From: Nyssa sinensis
Taxonomy: Eukaryota; Streptophyta; Magnoliopsida; Cornales; Nyssaceae
Direction of reading: 5' to 3'
Length of the DNA: 64,000 nt
Assembly: GCA_008638375.1 (NCBI GenBank)
Contig: CM018052.1
Span: 24,264,071 to 24,328,070 of the forward strand
Shown here: in pieces, positions 1 to 12,600 of the stretch
Numbering within the stretch: position 1 is the stretch's first letter
Layout of the letters: every line of letters begins with the position of its first letter
Made by a program: the position numbers and the translations under genes
Notes under the pieces: model-generated
What the model was told of the DNA's origin: nothing
Database searches by the model: none
Seen by the model: the letters and a program-made list of their open reading frames with translations, nothing else

Positions 1-497
1 ACTTTCTTCAGTTGGTAGCAACAAATTTAAACATTTCTGCAATACTAATTTAAAGGGTGGGTGAAAGATAATTTACAAACGTGCTCCATTAAATAGAATT
101 TTTGCATCAAAATTCAGACAACTACCAAAAACAACTACTATGTTGCAAGCCATTACACACTCATAAAATTGCAATAGAAGTTTATTCACACATGGATCTG
201 TAATGGCATGAAATGCCAATGTGCCGAAAGTGTCCATATGCATAGTAAAGGCAATGATCCAACTACAATAGCATTCCTTGTGGTAACAATTTGAAAATCA
301 TGCATAAAGAATATAATGTCAGAATAAAATGGATGAAAAAGAATCATCCAAGATTTTAGTTCCTAAATAACCCCTTTTATTGAATTCATTTATTCCATAA
401 GGAAGACAATAAGACCTCCATATAACACCAATATTCAATTAATGAGATGTGTGCTAGTAGTTGAGCAAAACTTTCCTGTTGAAGTCTTGAAGTGTAC

Positions 498-637
498 CTT
501 CACAAAACAGGAGTGCATGTCAACGGATGACATCATCTCTGCTCGCTCCCCCAAACACAGGGTTGAAGACTTCTCCCATGAAAAATAAAGTACTTCCAGT
601 GGCATCTTTCCCAATAGGCAGTATCCACCAACATTGG
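498..637 (-). CDS. EMF2: EMF2-like coding exon 7
   Basis: 140 nt, acceptor GCATGACAG, donor GTACAC, ending in phase 0. It encodes [20 protein letters not shown] and a segment ending [10 protein letters not shown], matching the EMF2 segment around GGHCLWSKIPLQSLYASWQK. No further exon is apparent between 1 and 497. Confidence 0.92.
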
Positions 638-3600
638 CTGTCATGCACATATGGAATGAAATCAGGAGAGAAAAAAAAATCTTGATAAAAACGAACATTC
701 AAATTCACACAACATTCTCAATAATTAACAAAAGGTGAAAATACAATTCACAATAGAGATTACAACATTGGATGAGAGAGGATAAACAACAACACAAAAC
801 ATATTCCTAACAACATCCCAAATTTGTAAGAACAAGCATTCATGAAGTAAAAAGCACCTATAATCTAGTGCATTTACTCGTGATTTTCAAATAGCTTTCC
901 ACGGGAATTGCCAACTCCTCTCCTAGCAAAAGAAGATAATATGACTTTACAAAAAAATATCCTCCTCTATACACCCAACAAAGAATGTCCTCCCCCAAGT
1001 CAAAAAGTGGAATCCTATACAAAAACGAATAAAACTCCATGACCTCCTACAACTCCCAATCATGAAAAGGCCTCATAAAGGAAACAACCCATACCAAGGA
1101 GCTTTCAGATCATCTCAAATAGTCCCTAACAGTAGCCTTTCTGTTAACTGGTGCCCTATATAAGCTCGGAAATGTTGTACAAAGTGAGCCCCAATCACTC
1201 CAAGTATCCTTCCAAAAACTAATTCTGTTGCCATCCCCCACTTTCCATCTAATGTGTTTCAAAAATTCACTCCACCCACTTCTAATGCTTTTCCAAACAC
1301 TTGAGCTATAAACTGATTAACTTCTTTATAGCACCAATCCCCTTCATCCACCCCAAATTTATGAGCCACCACCCTTCTACCAAGTCTATTCCTTTCTCTC
1401 TCTTTTTTTATCAATAAACGTATAGTTCAATAAAAGGCACCCGAGGGGCGCGAACTCATTTACAAAAAAGGAAGTGGCTACAAAATTAAAGCCCAAGTTC
1501 CCCCAAAAAGTTCATATAGCTATCTAAAACCATAGGCCTAGCCTCTTTACACCAAAAAAATAACAATTTCTGTACATGATTTTTTAAACACCATGGAGTT
1601 AATTCTACCCCTTCAAAAATCCTTCTATTCCTCTCCTTCCAAATGCTCCAAATAATGCGAAGAGGAGTCATATTCCAAGCTATCTTGAATTCCCTCCTTA
1701 CTCCTTTAACCCGCCATCCCAAAAAAAGCTCCTTTATCATAGCCGGCATCACCCAACTCAAACCAAATAAGTTGATAAACATAGACCATACCTCCCTCGC
1801 CAAGGAACAATGAATGAGAATGTGATTCACCGACTCTTCATCACTTTTACAATGACAACACCAACTAGGAAGATGGTATCCTCTCTTGCGCAAGTTATCC
1901 ATTGTCAATATAGCCTCCCAAGCCGCCACCCACGCAAAAAAGGCCACTTTGCTAGGCACTCCCACTTTCCAAATAGACTTCCAAGGAAACCTCCCTTCCT
2001 CCTTCCCAATCAAGCTCATATAGTAAGAACGAACTGTGAATTCCTTATCACCAGACGCTGCCCAAATGAATTTGTCATCTCCCTACCCCTTCCCTTGTAT
2101 AAATTGAGAATCTCCATGAAGCTTAACACCTCCTCCAACTCCCAATCAAAAAAGTTCCTCCTAAACCAAGGGTTCCACACCATAACACCACCTTTCTCTT
2201 TCAAATTTCCACAACCACTTTCCCAACAAAGCTTTATTAAACAGCTCAAATTTTCAAATCCCCAATCACCACCCCGCTCCCTTGAGCAGCCTGCAAAGAG
2301 AATCCCAGTCAACCAAATGGTACTTGAAATCATCTCCCATTCCCTCCCATAAGAAATCTCTGTGTCACTTCGCTAATTTCTTTGCCATGAACACTGAAAT
2401 GGGAAATAAATACATTAAATAAGGGGAAAGACTGGATAAAGTGCTCTTCACGGCCACCTTTCGAAAGATATTGCTTCTTCTAACCAGCCAATCGTCAATC
2501 AAATCTCTCAATAATCTCATCCCATATCCACAAAGCTCTAACCGAGGCTCCAAGAGGTAACCCTAAGTAATCAATTGGAAGAGACCCAATACGGCATCCC
2601 AAAATACCTGCAAGAACATCACAATCAACTCGCACCAGTTCACTTTAATTGATGTTTATCTTTAAAGCCAAGACCGCTTGAGAGCACACCAAAATACATT
2701 TTAGATACCCTAACTAATATGGCTCAGGGTCACAGAAAACAATGGTGTCATCAACATATAAAAGGTGAGACACCACAATACGTGAGGCTCTCTCATCACT
2801 CACCAAAAAACCTCTAATCACACCCTACTCCTCCACCCTAGCCATCAATCTGTTGAAAGCATCCATCACCATAATAAAAAAGGTACGGGAATAAAGGATC
2901 CCCCTATCTCAACCCTCTCGAGCTAGAAAAACCTTTCAGTTGTGCCATTAATTAAAATTGAAAATCTCTCTGAAGAAATACGATGCATAATCCATTCCCT
3001 CCATTTTACCCATCATCCTCTTCATCATATAATTCAAGAAAGCCCCAATTTACATGATCATATGCCTTTTCCACATCAAGTTTATAAATCAACCCCTTTT
3101 TCCCACACTTTAACCTTGAGTCAATACATTTGTTAACAACTAGCACCACATCCAAAATCGGACGACCCCCCACAAAAGCATTTTAAGCTTCCGAAATTAT
3201 GTCATTCATCACCTTTCGAAGCCGTAATGCTAAAGTCTTAGCTAAGAGTTTATATAGACTCCCACCAAGACTAATGAGACAAAAATCCTTCAAATCCGTT
3301 GCTCCCACCTTCTTAGGATTTAAAACAACAAAAGTACCATTTGTGCTTCTTGCAAAAACTCCCGAACTGTAGAACTCAAAAGAACTTCGCCATCACATCC
3401 CCTCTAACGATATCCCAACACTTTTGGAAGAAGGCCATAGTATGTTTGCAGGAGAAAAAACTGGAGCAGATCTCTCTGAAGGAGGTAAGAAGTCTGTGGT
3501 ACAATAGATTTGTTGATTGGGCATGTCTGAATGCCTCTGGTTCAGCTGGGGGTGTGATGGTCCATTGGGATAACATAGTTGTTTTGAGAGATGAAATAGA

Positions 3601-6600
3601 TGTGGGGGAATTTTCTGTTTCTTGCAAATTCACTAAGGTTGAAGACCAGTTTAGGTGGATATTATCGGGTATATATGGCCTAATGGAAGATGGAAGGAGA
3701 TACATGTTATGGCTCAAGTTGAAGAATATCAGTGAGCTATGGAATGATCCCTGGTGTATAGGTGGTGATTCCAATGTCATTTGTTCTCCCAGTGAAAGAC
3801 GACCTATTCCAAGGTTGTCCAGTGCCATGGAGGAATTCTCAGAGTTCATTGCTTCAATGGGTCTGATGGACATTCCTTATTGGTGCTCAATTCGATTAGT
3901 CCAATTGATCAATTTTCAATTTCTGGCAGCTGGGAGGAAAAATTCACAGATGTGGTGCAGTTGGCTCTCCCCCGGGTAGCCTCTGATCACATCCCTCTAC
4001 TGTTGGACAACAGGGGTACAAGAAGAGGTAGATCTCCATTCCGATTTGAAAATATGAGGCTAACGGTGGAAGGTTTTGTGCAGAAAGTGGAGTAGTGGTG
4101 GCAGGGGTTCTCAGTGGAGGATCCTGCAAGCTTTTCTCTGGCCAAAAAACTGCACTTACTAAAAAATGAGTTGAAGAGGTGGAAGTACAGGATCCCCCTT
4201 AACCAATCAGGAGAGGATATTCTTTTTTGGGTTAATAATGAGGATGATTTTTCTGTAAAGTCATACTACATCCTTTTCTAGGGGATAAGGGTCGGCATTT
4301 TCCTTGGAAGGCAATTTGGAGAGTAAAAGCTCCTTTAAAAGTAGCCTTTTTTGGCTAGATAGCAGCTTGGGGGAGAATTCTTACGGTGGATAACTTAAGA
4401 AGAAGAGGTCTGATTCTGATTAACCATTGTAGCCTTTGCAAGTGCCAAAAGGAGACGGTGGATCATCTTCTTATCCATTATCAGTTCACTTGGGCTATTT
4501 GGAGTCTTTTGATTGGTTTATTTGGCATTTGATGGGTGATGCCTCACTCGGCTTTGGATGTCCTTTTTTCTTGGAGGGGAGGTTTTGCTCATCGGAGGAT
4601 TAGGAAGGCTTGGCATTTGACTCCTCTTTGTATTTGGTGGAGCATTTGGAGGGAGAGGAACAATAGGGTTTTGAAAGAGTTGAATCTCCCCTTTGGGTCG
4701 TTAAAGCTTTGGTTTTGAGATCTCTTTTCTTTTGGTTATCAGGAGGTCAACCTGTGGCTTTAGATAGTTTTTTTTTCTTCTTACAATCCATGTATATTGA
4801 CCCTCAGTTCTGTTTTTGCTTTTGTTCTTGAGTGCACCCCCTTGGTGTTTCTTAATGAAATTTACTTGTCAGGAAAAAATGTCATCGGCCCCAGGGCTTT
4901 ATCCCCATTACAACTGTTCAAGTTGCCACTACTTCCTCTTCTGAAAAAGGTCTCTCCAGCCAATCTTACTCCTCAGGTAAAATTTGTGTAAACTCTAACC
5001 CATGCACCCTAGGTCTCCAATGACCCGAATCAGAATACAGAAATAAATTCTGAAATTCCTCCACAGATCAGGAAAGTCTGGGAATAGAAGATCTTTCACT
5101 AGGAAAGCGACAAACATTAAAGTCTCCTATGAACCATGGACCATCCCACAAAGAGTTGACCTGCACCAGCTCCTGCCAAAGCCTCCCCCTCTCTCCATCC
5201 TCCACAGGACCATAAACCCCAGAAAAGACCCATCTAAACTGCTCTTCAATCAAGCAAAATATGCAAGAAACCAAAAACTCCCCAACCTTGACATCTTCCT
5301 TAGTGATCACTCTGTTGTCCCAAATCAAAACCACCCCCCCCCCCCCCTCCAGCAGCTCCTCTGGCATCCGAACATACCCAATCAACATACCTGTTGTACC
5401 ATAAACTATTGCATGGAGAAAAATACAAACACAAGGGAATATTAAATGATTATTAACATAAAGTCATCAGTTACAACCTCTAAACATGGTTTAAAAGTCA
5501 GTTTGAGCAATGAATGTTGGTTTTTAAGTAACACACAAGCTAAAGAAGTAAAGCTCAACATGTAAGAATTGTTTAATTAATCAAGTTGGTAACACAAGCC
5601 ATACAAAACTAAAAGAACTTCTTTCAGAGTTAAAGAGAAAGAGAGGCGGTAACTATAGAATAAATTCTCATAATGATGAATCAAAATCATCATAGATCGT
5701 GAATGGAGCTACAAGCACATCACCCGAGCCTCATGCATAAATATGCAGCCTCAGCAAACTAGTGGCAGCAGTTATGGCAATCAGAATATTATCAGCAGCC
5801 TAATAGTATTGAATCATTGGAATAGTCTTCACCTGAGTAATATTATGACCATGGGCATTCCTATCAGTCAACTTAGCCTACACCATAAGTTCCCTCCAGA
5901 GGTCCAGCATTCATGCTATTCATATTATAGGCAGCTCATGAAAAGTATGGCTTTCAGCCATTCAAGCTTGAGGCCAATGATGTAGAGGACGTCACACAAG
6001 CATAGTTGTTGCGTTAGTATCGTACGATACGTTTCGATACAACAAAAAAAACAATACATTGCGATATTTTGTATCGATTTGCACCGTATTGTACGATACA
6101 ATTCCGATACGTTACGATACGCCGTATCAAACGATACGTGCAGAAACCACAAATGGCTTCTTCTTCTTCTTTTTTGCGTTGTGGCTAAGGGAAAAAAGAT
6201 ATCATGTTGCCTTAGTATAAAAGCTATTCTGGTTCCTCACTTTTTTTTTTTGATAAGTAATTGTATTTATAGAAGAATGCGCCCAAAGGGGGCGAACCAA
6301 CTATTTTGGTTCCTCACTTGCACTAAACGATCACACTCTCCCCACTAATCACTCCCCAAGCTGGATACTAATAGGTCACCTGGTAAACAAGGAAAATGAA
6401 CCAGTAGGGGCAGAGAAACATGGGTTTTTACATCTGTAGGGTGAATAATCGAAGAAGCATAAATCGTTCTGGCCTACTTTTCGACCTTCTGATCAATCGC
6501 TCCATTATCGTTATGTCATCCATAAGCAACTGATCAATCGTCTAGCCGCATAAACCAATGATTAATCATACTGGTCCGATGCCCTTCCAACTGTTTTTAC

Positions 6601-9600
6601 ATTTCGTTTGCATTATGTAACTTGTACAAATTTCTTTGTGGGTTGCATTCTATTTGTACCTTGTATATGTTGTTTGGTTATAATTTATACAATTTGCCTT
6701 ACCAAAAAAGAATTTTTATTCTAAAAAAATGAAATTTTATTATTGTCTGATTGGAACTTGTAATATTTAATATTTATAATTTCTTATTTCTTGTATTGTA
6801 TTGTATTGTATGGACTATGGAGTATAGATTATGGAATTTAAGCTGAATATTTGTTTTTATAAGAGAGTTGAAATGTTATTTATATCATTTTTAACAATGT
6901 GTATCTATATATTCATATGTATATATATATATATATATATTTAAATATATTTTTAAAAATTGCACATATCTTATGCTACACGGTACGATACACACTTTTT
7001 GAAAAACGATACACTCTTTGATACACGTTTCGACAACCTTGCACACAAGTACCTGAACATCAAAAGAAGACCAATCGATGTGGAGCCTTTGAAGCATGTT
7101 AAGCAAAGTTGTCCTCAAATCTAACTCAATATTTGGAGAAGCTATACTGAATTTCACCCCATTCTTCATGAAGAACAAAAATATATGACTGAAACATCTT
7201 CTATCAGTTGTGATCCAAAAAACAAAGTTCGGAAATCTATCCATCAAGGTTCATCTCCTACACCATAACTCGTACCAAAATCACACATTAGCTTCAAGTC
7301 CCACCAAAAAAAAAAAAAAATTCAAAGACAAAAACTTCCCCCAGCCCTTCATAATGCTCTTCCATAAGCCCACCCCACAAAACATCACCACCTCTCTTGA
7401 AGCTTAGCCTTGCCAAGAACATCCATACTTCTCTACCACCACTCTACATCAAAGGGATTCCTCCTCAAGAAAAACCTCCGCAATCACTTTCCAAGCCAAG
7501 CTTGACTAAGTACCCTCGACTTCTTATTAATTCCCATCCCTCGTTTGATGGGAGACCACAATCTGTTTCACTTAATATTACCTAGAATGTGGATCGTTGT
7601 GGTACAAGAACGGGAGCGTAGATCATCATTTATTATAAAACATGGTACATTAGGGGTAGGCTTCTTTGGATCGCTTTGTTGGAACGAAATACGTTTATTT
7701 GGAACATGATATGCTTTTTTATTGTATTTGTAATAATATTGGTATGTATATATAAACACCAAAAAGATTTCAACAACTTTAAACCATTATAAAATAAAAT
7801 TCCAATGATGTGTGTGTATTTTGTATGATTTTTTTTGGGACTTTTGATATTTTAGATTGAAACGCTAAATCTTGCGTTCCAAATAGCTAATGATCCATGT
7901 TTTGGATCGTACGATTCCAATTCGCAATTCGCTAGGGGAGGAGCAAATTTTGGTAACCATGGTTCCACTCAATGAGGTGGAACTTAGTTTTCTTACCCAT
8001 TCCTCCCACAATAAATCTCATTGCAACTTCTCAAGCTTCCAACTGACAAAAGAATGATGAGAAAAGACATGAAGTATGTAAGAGGGGGCCTTGACCATGT
8101 GCTCTTTAGCAAAGTAATCCTACTTCCCTTGGACAAATATTGTCTCTTCCACCCTACAAGTCTCCTCTTAAATCTCTTAACAAATGCATACCAAACTACT
8201 TTGGCTATGAAGAAAACTCCATAAGTAAGGCCCAACTAAGAAGTACAAACAGAGCCCCACTCTACAACTACACCCCATATTCATATAGCTATATCCTCCA
8301 CCTCACCAATTTCCCCCGAATGGGATGACCTTGCTATAGATCAATTCAAAGTTGAAAGACCATGTAAACAACACAACTCAAATATCGAAACTGCATCTTG
8401 TCTATCCTACAAAAAAATAATGGTATCATCAACAAACATTAAGTGAAAAAAAAAAAAAAGATTACCTATCTCAAAAGACCCCTCTCTAGCACCAAGCTTG
8501 GCATCTTGCTCAAACCCTCCAACTCAATAAATATACCAATAAGGAAGAGCAACATAGTTCATATCAAGGGTCATGCTAGACGGCCAGGGCAACTAAAACT
8601 AACTTTAATATAGATAGTTAAAAAAGATATGATAATATATGGTCTAACTAATGAAATTTTCTTAAATATAGCATAATGGCAAGACAGATGTAGCCGATGC
8701 TCCGATCCCAAATAGTGGGATAAGGCTTTGTTTATTGAAGTTTCTAATTTTTTTTATTTAATATCACATATTTCAACTTTTTCTCACACTCTACATTTTT
8801 ACTTTATACACAAGTATATGTTTGTATTTTGCATGTGATTTGATGATTGGTCATCTCCTACTAGTTCACGAAATATTTCCATTCTGAATCCAAACCCAAG
8901 TCAATCACTAAGGGAATGGATACAAAATATGTTATCTCTCTCAATCGATACTTATTTATCTTATTAGAGAGAAGAGATAAAGGGAGAAAGAGAAAGAGAT
9001 GTGTCAAGCACAATTGTCATTGAACATGTGCCCAAAATGTTTGTCCAATAAAAGGGAGAAAACACTTTACTTAATCACTAGAAGTTCCTTAATACGAAGA
9101 ACCTCTAATTAGAAGACAACTCTTCAAAAGGTGGGGTCTGAGCGAAGAACCTCAAGCTATTCAATCAGGCCCTATTGGATAAATAGTTGTGAAGCATGGA
9201 GCAAAGAAAAAGAATCTTTGAAGAAGGGTGGCAAAGGACAAGTTCCAAATACTTGAGCAAGAAGGAAGATTGGCATGAATTGAAGGTTCAGATCTCATGA
9301 GGGTGGGTGTGGAAAAGTACTCAGAAAGGTTAAGAGGGTTTTTCAATCATGTCAAGTTCGAGGTTGGAAACGGGCTAAGTTAAACTTTGACTTTATCATT
9401 GGTGTCCGGGGCCCCCTTGCATCGGCCATTCCCTGGCCTTCTTAAAATTGCAATCAACGTGCAAGCCATTGCAACAAATTGTCTGTCAATTTCAAAGCAA
9501 AAAGGTGTGGGATATTCGCTTCTATAAGCCTGTGCAAGACTAAAAGCTGGAAGAGATTGAGAGCTTCTTTGGCATTTTGTATTCTTATAATATTAACGAC

Positions 9601-12600
9601 AGGGCAGAGGACACTATAAGGTGGTGAACATAGAGGAGAGATCTTATTATAAGGTGCTAATGGGAAGGATCGGAAGAGTTTCCAATGAAGGGTTGTATGG
9701 CTTGCTAAAGCTACTCATTGAGTGGCTTTCTTTAGTTAGACAATGATTCTATGCTAAGAAGCACAAATACGACACGACACGTTATTTCTCAAAAAAATAG
9801 GACACGGACACATTAGGGATACGTTGAATATATGTAATTTTCTTATATTTTTTATATAACCATATAATAAAAACCTAACGTTATTTCAATTAAAATTGGT
9901 ATAAAAACACACAAATAGCAAAAATATTATTAAGATATTAAAAAACAAAGTCATTAAATACAAATTTAAGAACTTCATTTAATTATCAACATCTATGATT
10001 CAAGTTTCAAAACAAATTTTCTAACTATTACATAGAACATATATATGTATATATAAACCAATGTAGTTAAAGGCAAAATGAGTCCTTAAGGAGTTAAAGC
10101 TCCACATTGCCCAAAAAGCAAGGCGACAAAAAAGCGCTAGCCTGAGTAATACAAGGTGCTAAATTATAAAATAATCAAAAAATACATTAGATATTAAAAA
10201 TTAATTTATTCTAAGCTAAATTTATTAGGTAACACTAAAAAGTTAAATTTAATGGTGACATATGATGTGTTAGAGTGATATAACCACTATAAGCTTTGGT
10301 GCTTTCTTCTCAAAGAATATTCAAAAGTTTGTTATCTTTCCAAGTCTTACAAAAAAGAAATTTTTGTGAACTTGATCCTAATAAACTAGAAGACATGATA
10401 GGAAATTCTCATAAACCTCTAAACTAATTCTCAAAGGTAAGGTTTATGTTGGGATTTGGAAAGACTTCACAAATAAGTAGTCAATGTAGTTGATGGAGGG
10501 ACAATGTTTTATCATGGGTAGCCTAGATTTAGTGAAGAATGATGAAAATTTATTGGTTGCTATTTTCCTCATAGCTTTATATTTATGGAAATAACTCAAA
10601 TAATTTAAATGTTTATCGAGGCTAATTTTGTACTAATGTTTGATGATAATACTTGTATAAATAAGACAAATTAGATAATAATAATTTTAGACTACAATAA
10701 TATTCTTTCATCCTAATATGCCTCTTATAAAATTGTTAAATAAGTGCATAATTAAAACACTATGATCGTAAAGAACATACAAGTACAATACGTTACAATT
10801 TAAAAAGGCTATCGCCTAATTGACTCTCATATAACCTAAGGCGAGCACCTAGGCATCGCCTCTTTGAAGACGCTTGGCCTGAAACATGTCAAGGTGTTAA
10901 GTCTGAAAATCGCCTTGCCCAGTCGCTTAGGCGACAAGGCACTAGCCTTTGACAACACTAAAATAAACAAAAAAAAGAACTAAAAAGAAGAGGAGAAAAT
11001 GAGAAAAATCCAAAAAAAAAAAAAGTAAAAAAATAGAAAACGTGTCCAAAACGTATTCATAAGGTGTCCGGAGCGTGTCCGAAATTAAGAAAAAAAAAAT
11101 TAGGACACTATGTTTAAGCATGTCCAACACGTGTTCGGGAAGTGTTCAAGAGTGTCAGTGTTCGACACGGACACATGAGCCTAAATAGAATGTCTGTGCT
11201 TCATAGGTTCTGGGAAAGTTTCTAACTATTGATAATCTATTTTTTATTTATAAATAAAGAGTATTTGTATTAAATATAACGCCCAAGGAGGGTGAACCCA
11301 ATAATTACAAGGGCAAGGCTACACTAACTATTGATAATCTATTGAAGAGGTAAGGATTTATGATTAATAGACGTTTCATGTGTAAAAGAGATGGTGAATC
11401 AATTGGTCACCAATGCTATATAGTCTGCTAGTTAGCTATTGTGTGGACCCTGTTGCAAGCACATTTCATAGTTCATTTGGTGATATCAGCTGCAATAGGA
11501 AAGCTGTTAGATAGTTAGCGAGGATTTAGTGTGGGATGAAGAGTCAAAGAAGCATGGAAAATGGTTCCTTTGTGTTTATAGTGGTGTACATGGGGTTAGG
11601 GGAATGGGAGGTCTTTTGAAGGAGTAGAAATGCCCATCATGTCTCTTAGAAGAACTTTGTTCAGCCCCCTCCTGAATTTCCTCTTCGCTAGTTGATTCTT
11701 TACTCGAGTAACTCGAGTTTTTTGGTGAGATGACTGGGACTATAGTTGTTTACATATATTAATGTGTATACATCCTAAATAGAAGTGTGCGCCCTTTTTT
11801 TTTTTTGACAAGTGTGCAAGCTATTTGGAGCCATATCTAATGAAATTTTTTCTTACACAAAAACACACACACTTTCTAATATTTTATTATGTAGTTGACT
11901 ATTAAAGAAAGCTTCCTATATAGGAGAAGGTACAGCACATAGACAACTCGTTTCACACAACATATATAATAAAAATAAATAAATAAAACTGATCAAAAAG
12001 AATACATAGAAGAAAAATTGGAGCACTTCAACACTTAGGATTGGATGAATTGGGAAAAGGCTTGGGTAATATCCCCAAGGTCCCAGGTTCAACTACCACC
12101 CTAAGGGCCACCTATCTGTTCAAAAATAAAAATTTGGAGCACTTCAAAAATTAAGCCATTTTCCCGCTTTGTTTTTGAGGTTAGATGTTTTAGACAATTA
12201 AACATAAATTTGAACCTTACGTGTTCACTTAAGTTCATGCAATATATGAGTAGTCTTTCGGATAAAATATATAAGTAAAGAGCACCAAAAAGGGGCTCTC
12301 CACTCATGTACACATTGTGTACTTGAAGTGGCTAAAAAGTAAATAACTCAAGCCTAGCCGACAATGCTTTGTTAATGCTTGCACACATGAAGGGGTCTAA
12401 CAATCTTTATCAAACCAAATAATTATTAATGATTTTTCAGAGTACGAAGAAATCTTGGTCCTAACAAAGTAGTATAAAGGTGCTTTTGAAGGAGTTCAAA
12501 TCTGACGGATTCACAATTAAATCATAATACAAAGAACAATAAAAACAAACTGATATCCAGCACTAAAGGCTACCTAAAACCATACATGTGTAGGTGGAAC

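Larger units (their letters stand above)
1389..5400 (-). mobile_element. L1-type LINE, minus strand, split by a plus-strand LINE (3.43-4.88 kb)
   Basis: From 5400 down to 4880 the minus strand encodes an APE-type endonuclease piece ([33 protein letters not shown]), then a jump to the pre-RT segment [10 protein letters not shown] and NGDKALGP. Reading resumes at 3440 with [17 protein letters not shown], followed by the RT ([27 protein letters not shown], a VDDT motif near 2735) and the zf-RVT region (1486-2019, [18 protein letters not shown]). The 3' tail lies at about 1389-1460. About 250 residues between endonuclease and RT are missing, and many stops are present. Dead element. Confidence 0.85.
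9120..11720 (+). mobile_element. L1-type LINE fragment interrupted by two insertions
   Basis: Plus-strand LINE pieces: [12 protein letters not shown] (about 9150), VWKSTQKG with FEVGNG (about 9310-9370), VQDWKLEE-like (about 9540), a degenerate FPWKGVWRAK motif (about 9680), then after the insertions [16 protein letters not shown] (11215-11350) and zf-RVT remnants ([12 protein letters not shown]). The order is that of an ordinary L1 ORF2 C-terminal half. The host frame is split at 9750 by a TIR element and at 11241 by a LINE tail. Dead. Confidence 0.75.

Noticed and set aside
520..708. Alternative frame reading [20 protein letters not shown] as a separate gene
   Set aside because: The frame set by the upstream EMF2-like exons gives the conserved [12 protein letters not shown] reading instead.
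1810..2352. Open frame of 180 codons on the plus strand
   Set aside because: Shadow of the minus-strand LINE zf-RVT coding sequence; no motif of its own.
5743..5985. Gln/Tyr-rich coding scrap as a host gene exon
   Set aside because: Best frame has stops every 10-30 codons and no splice sites; noted only as unassigned sequence.
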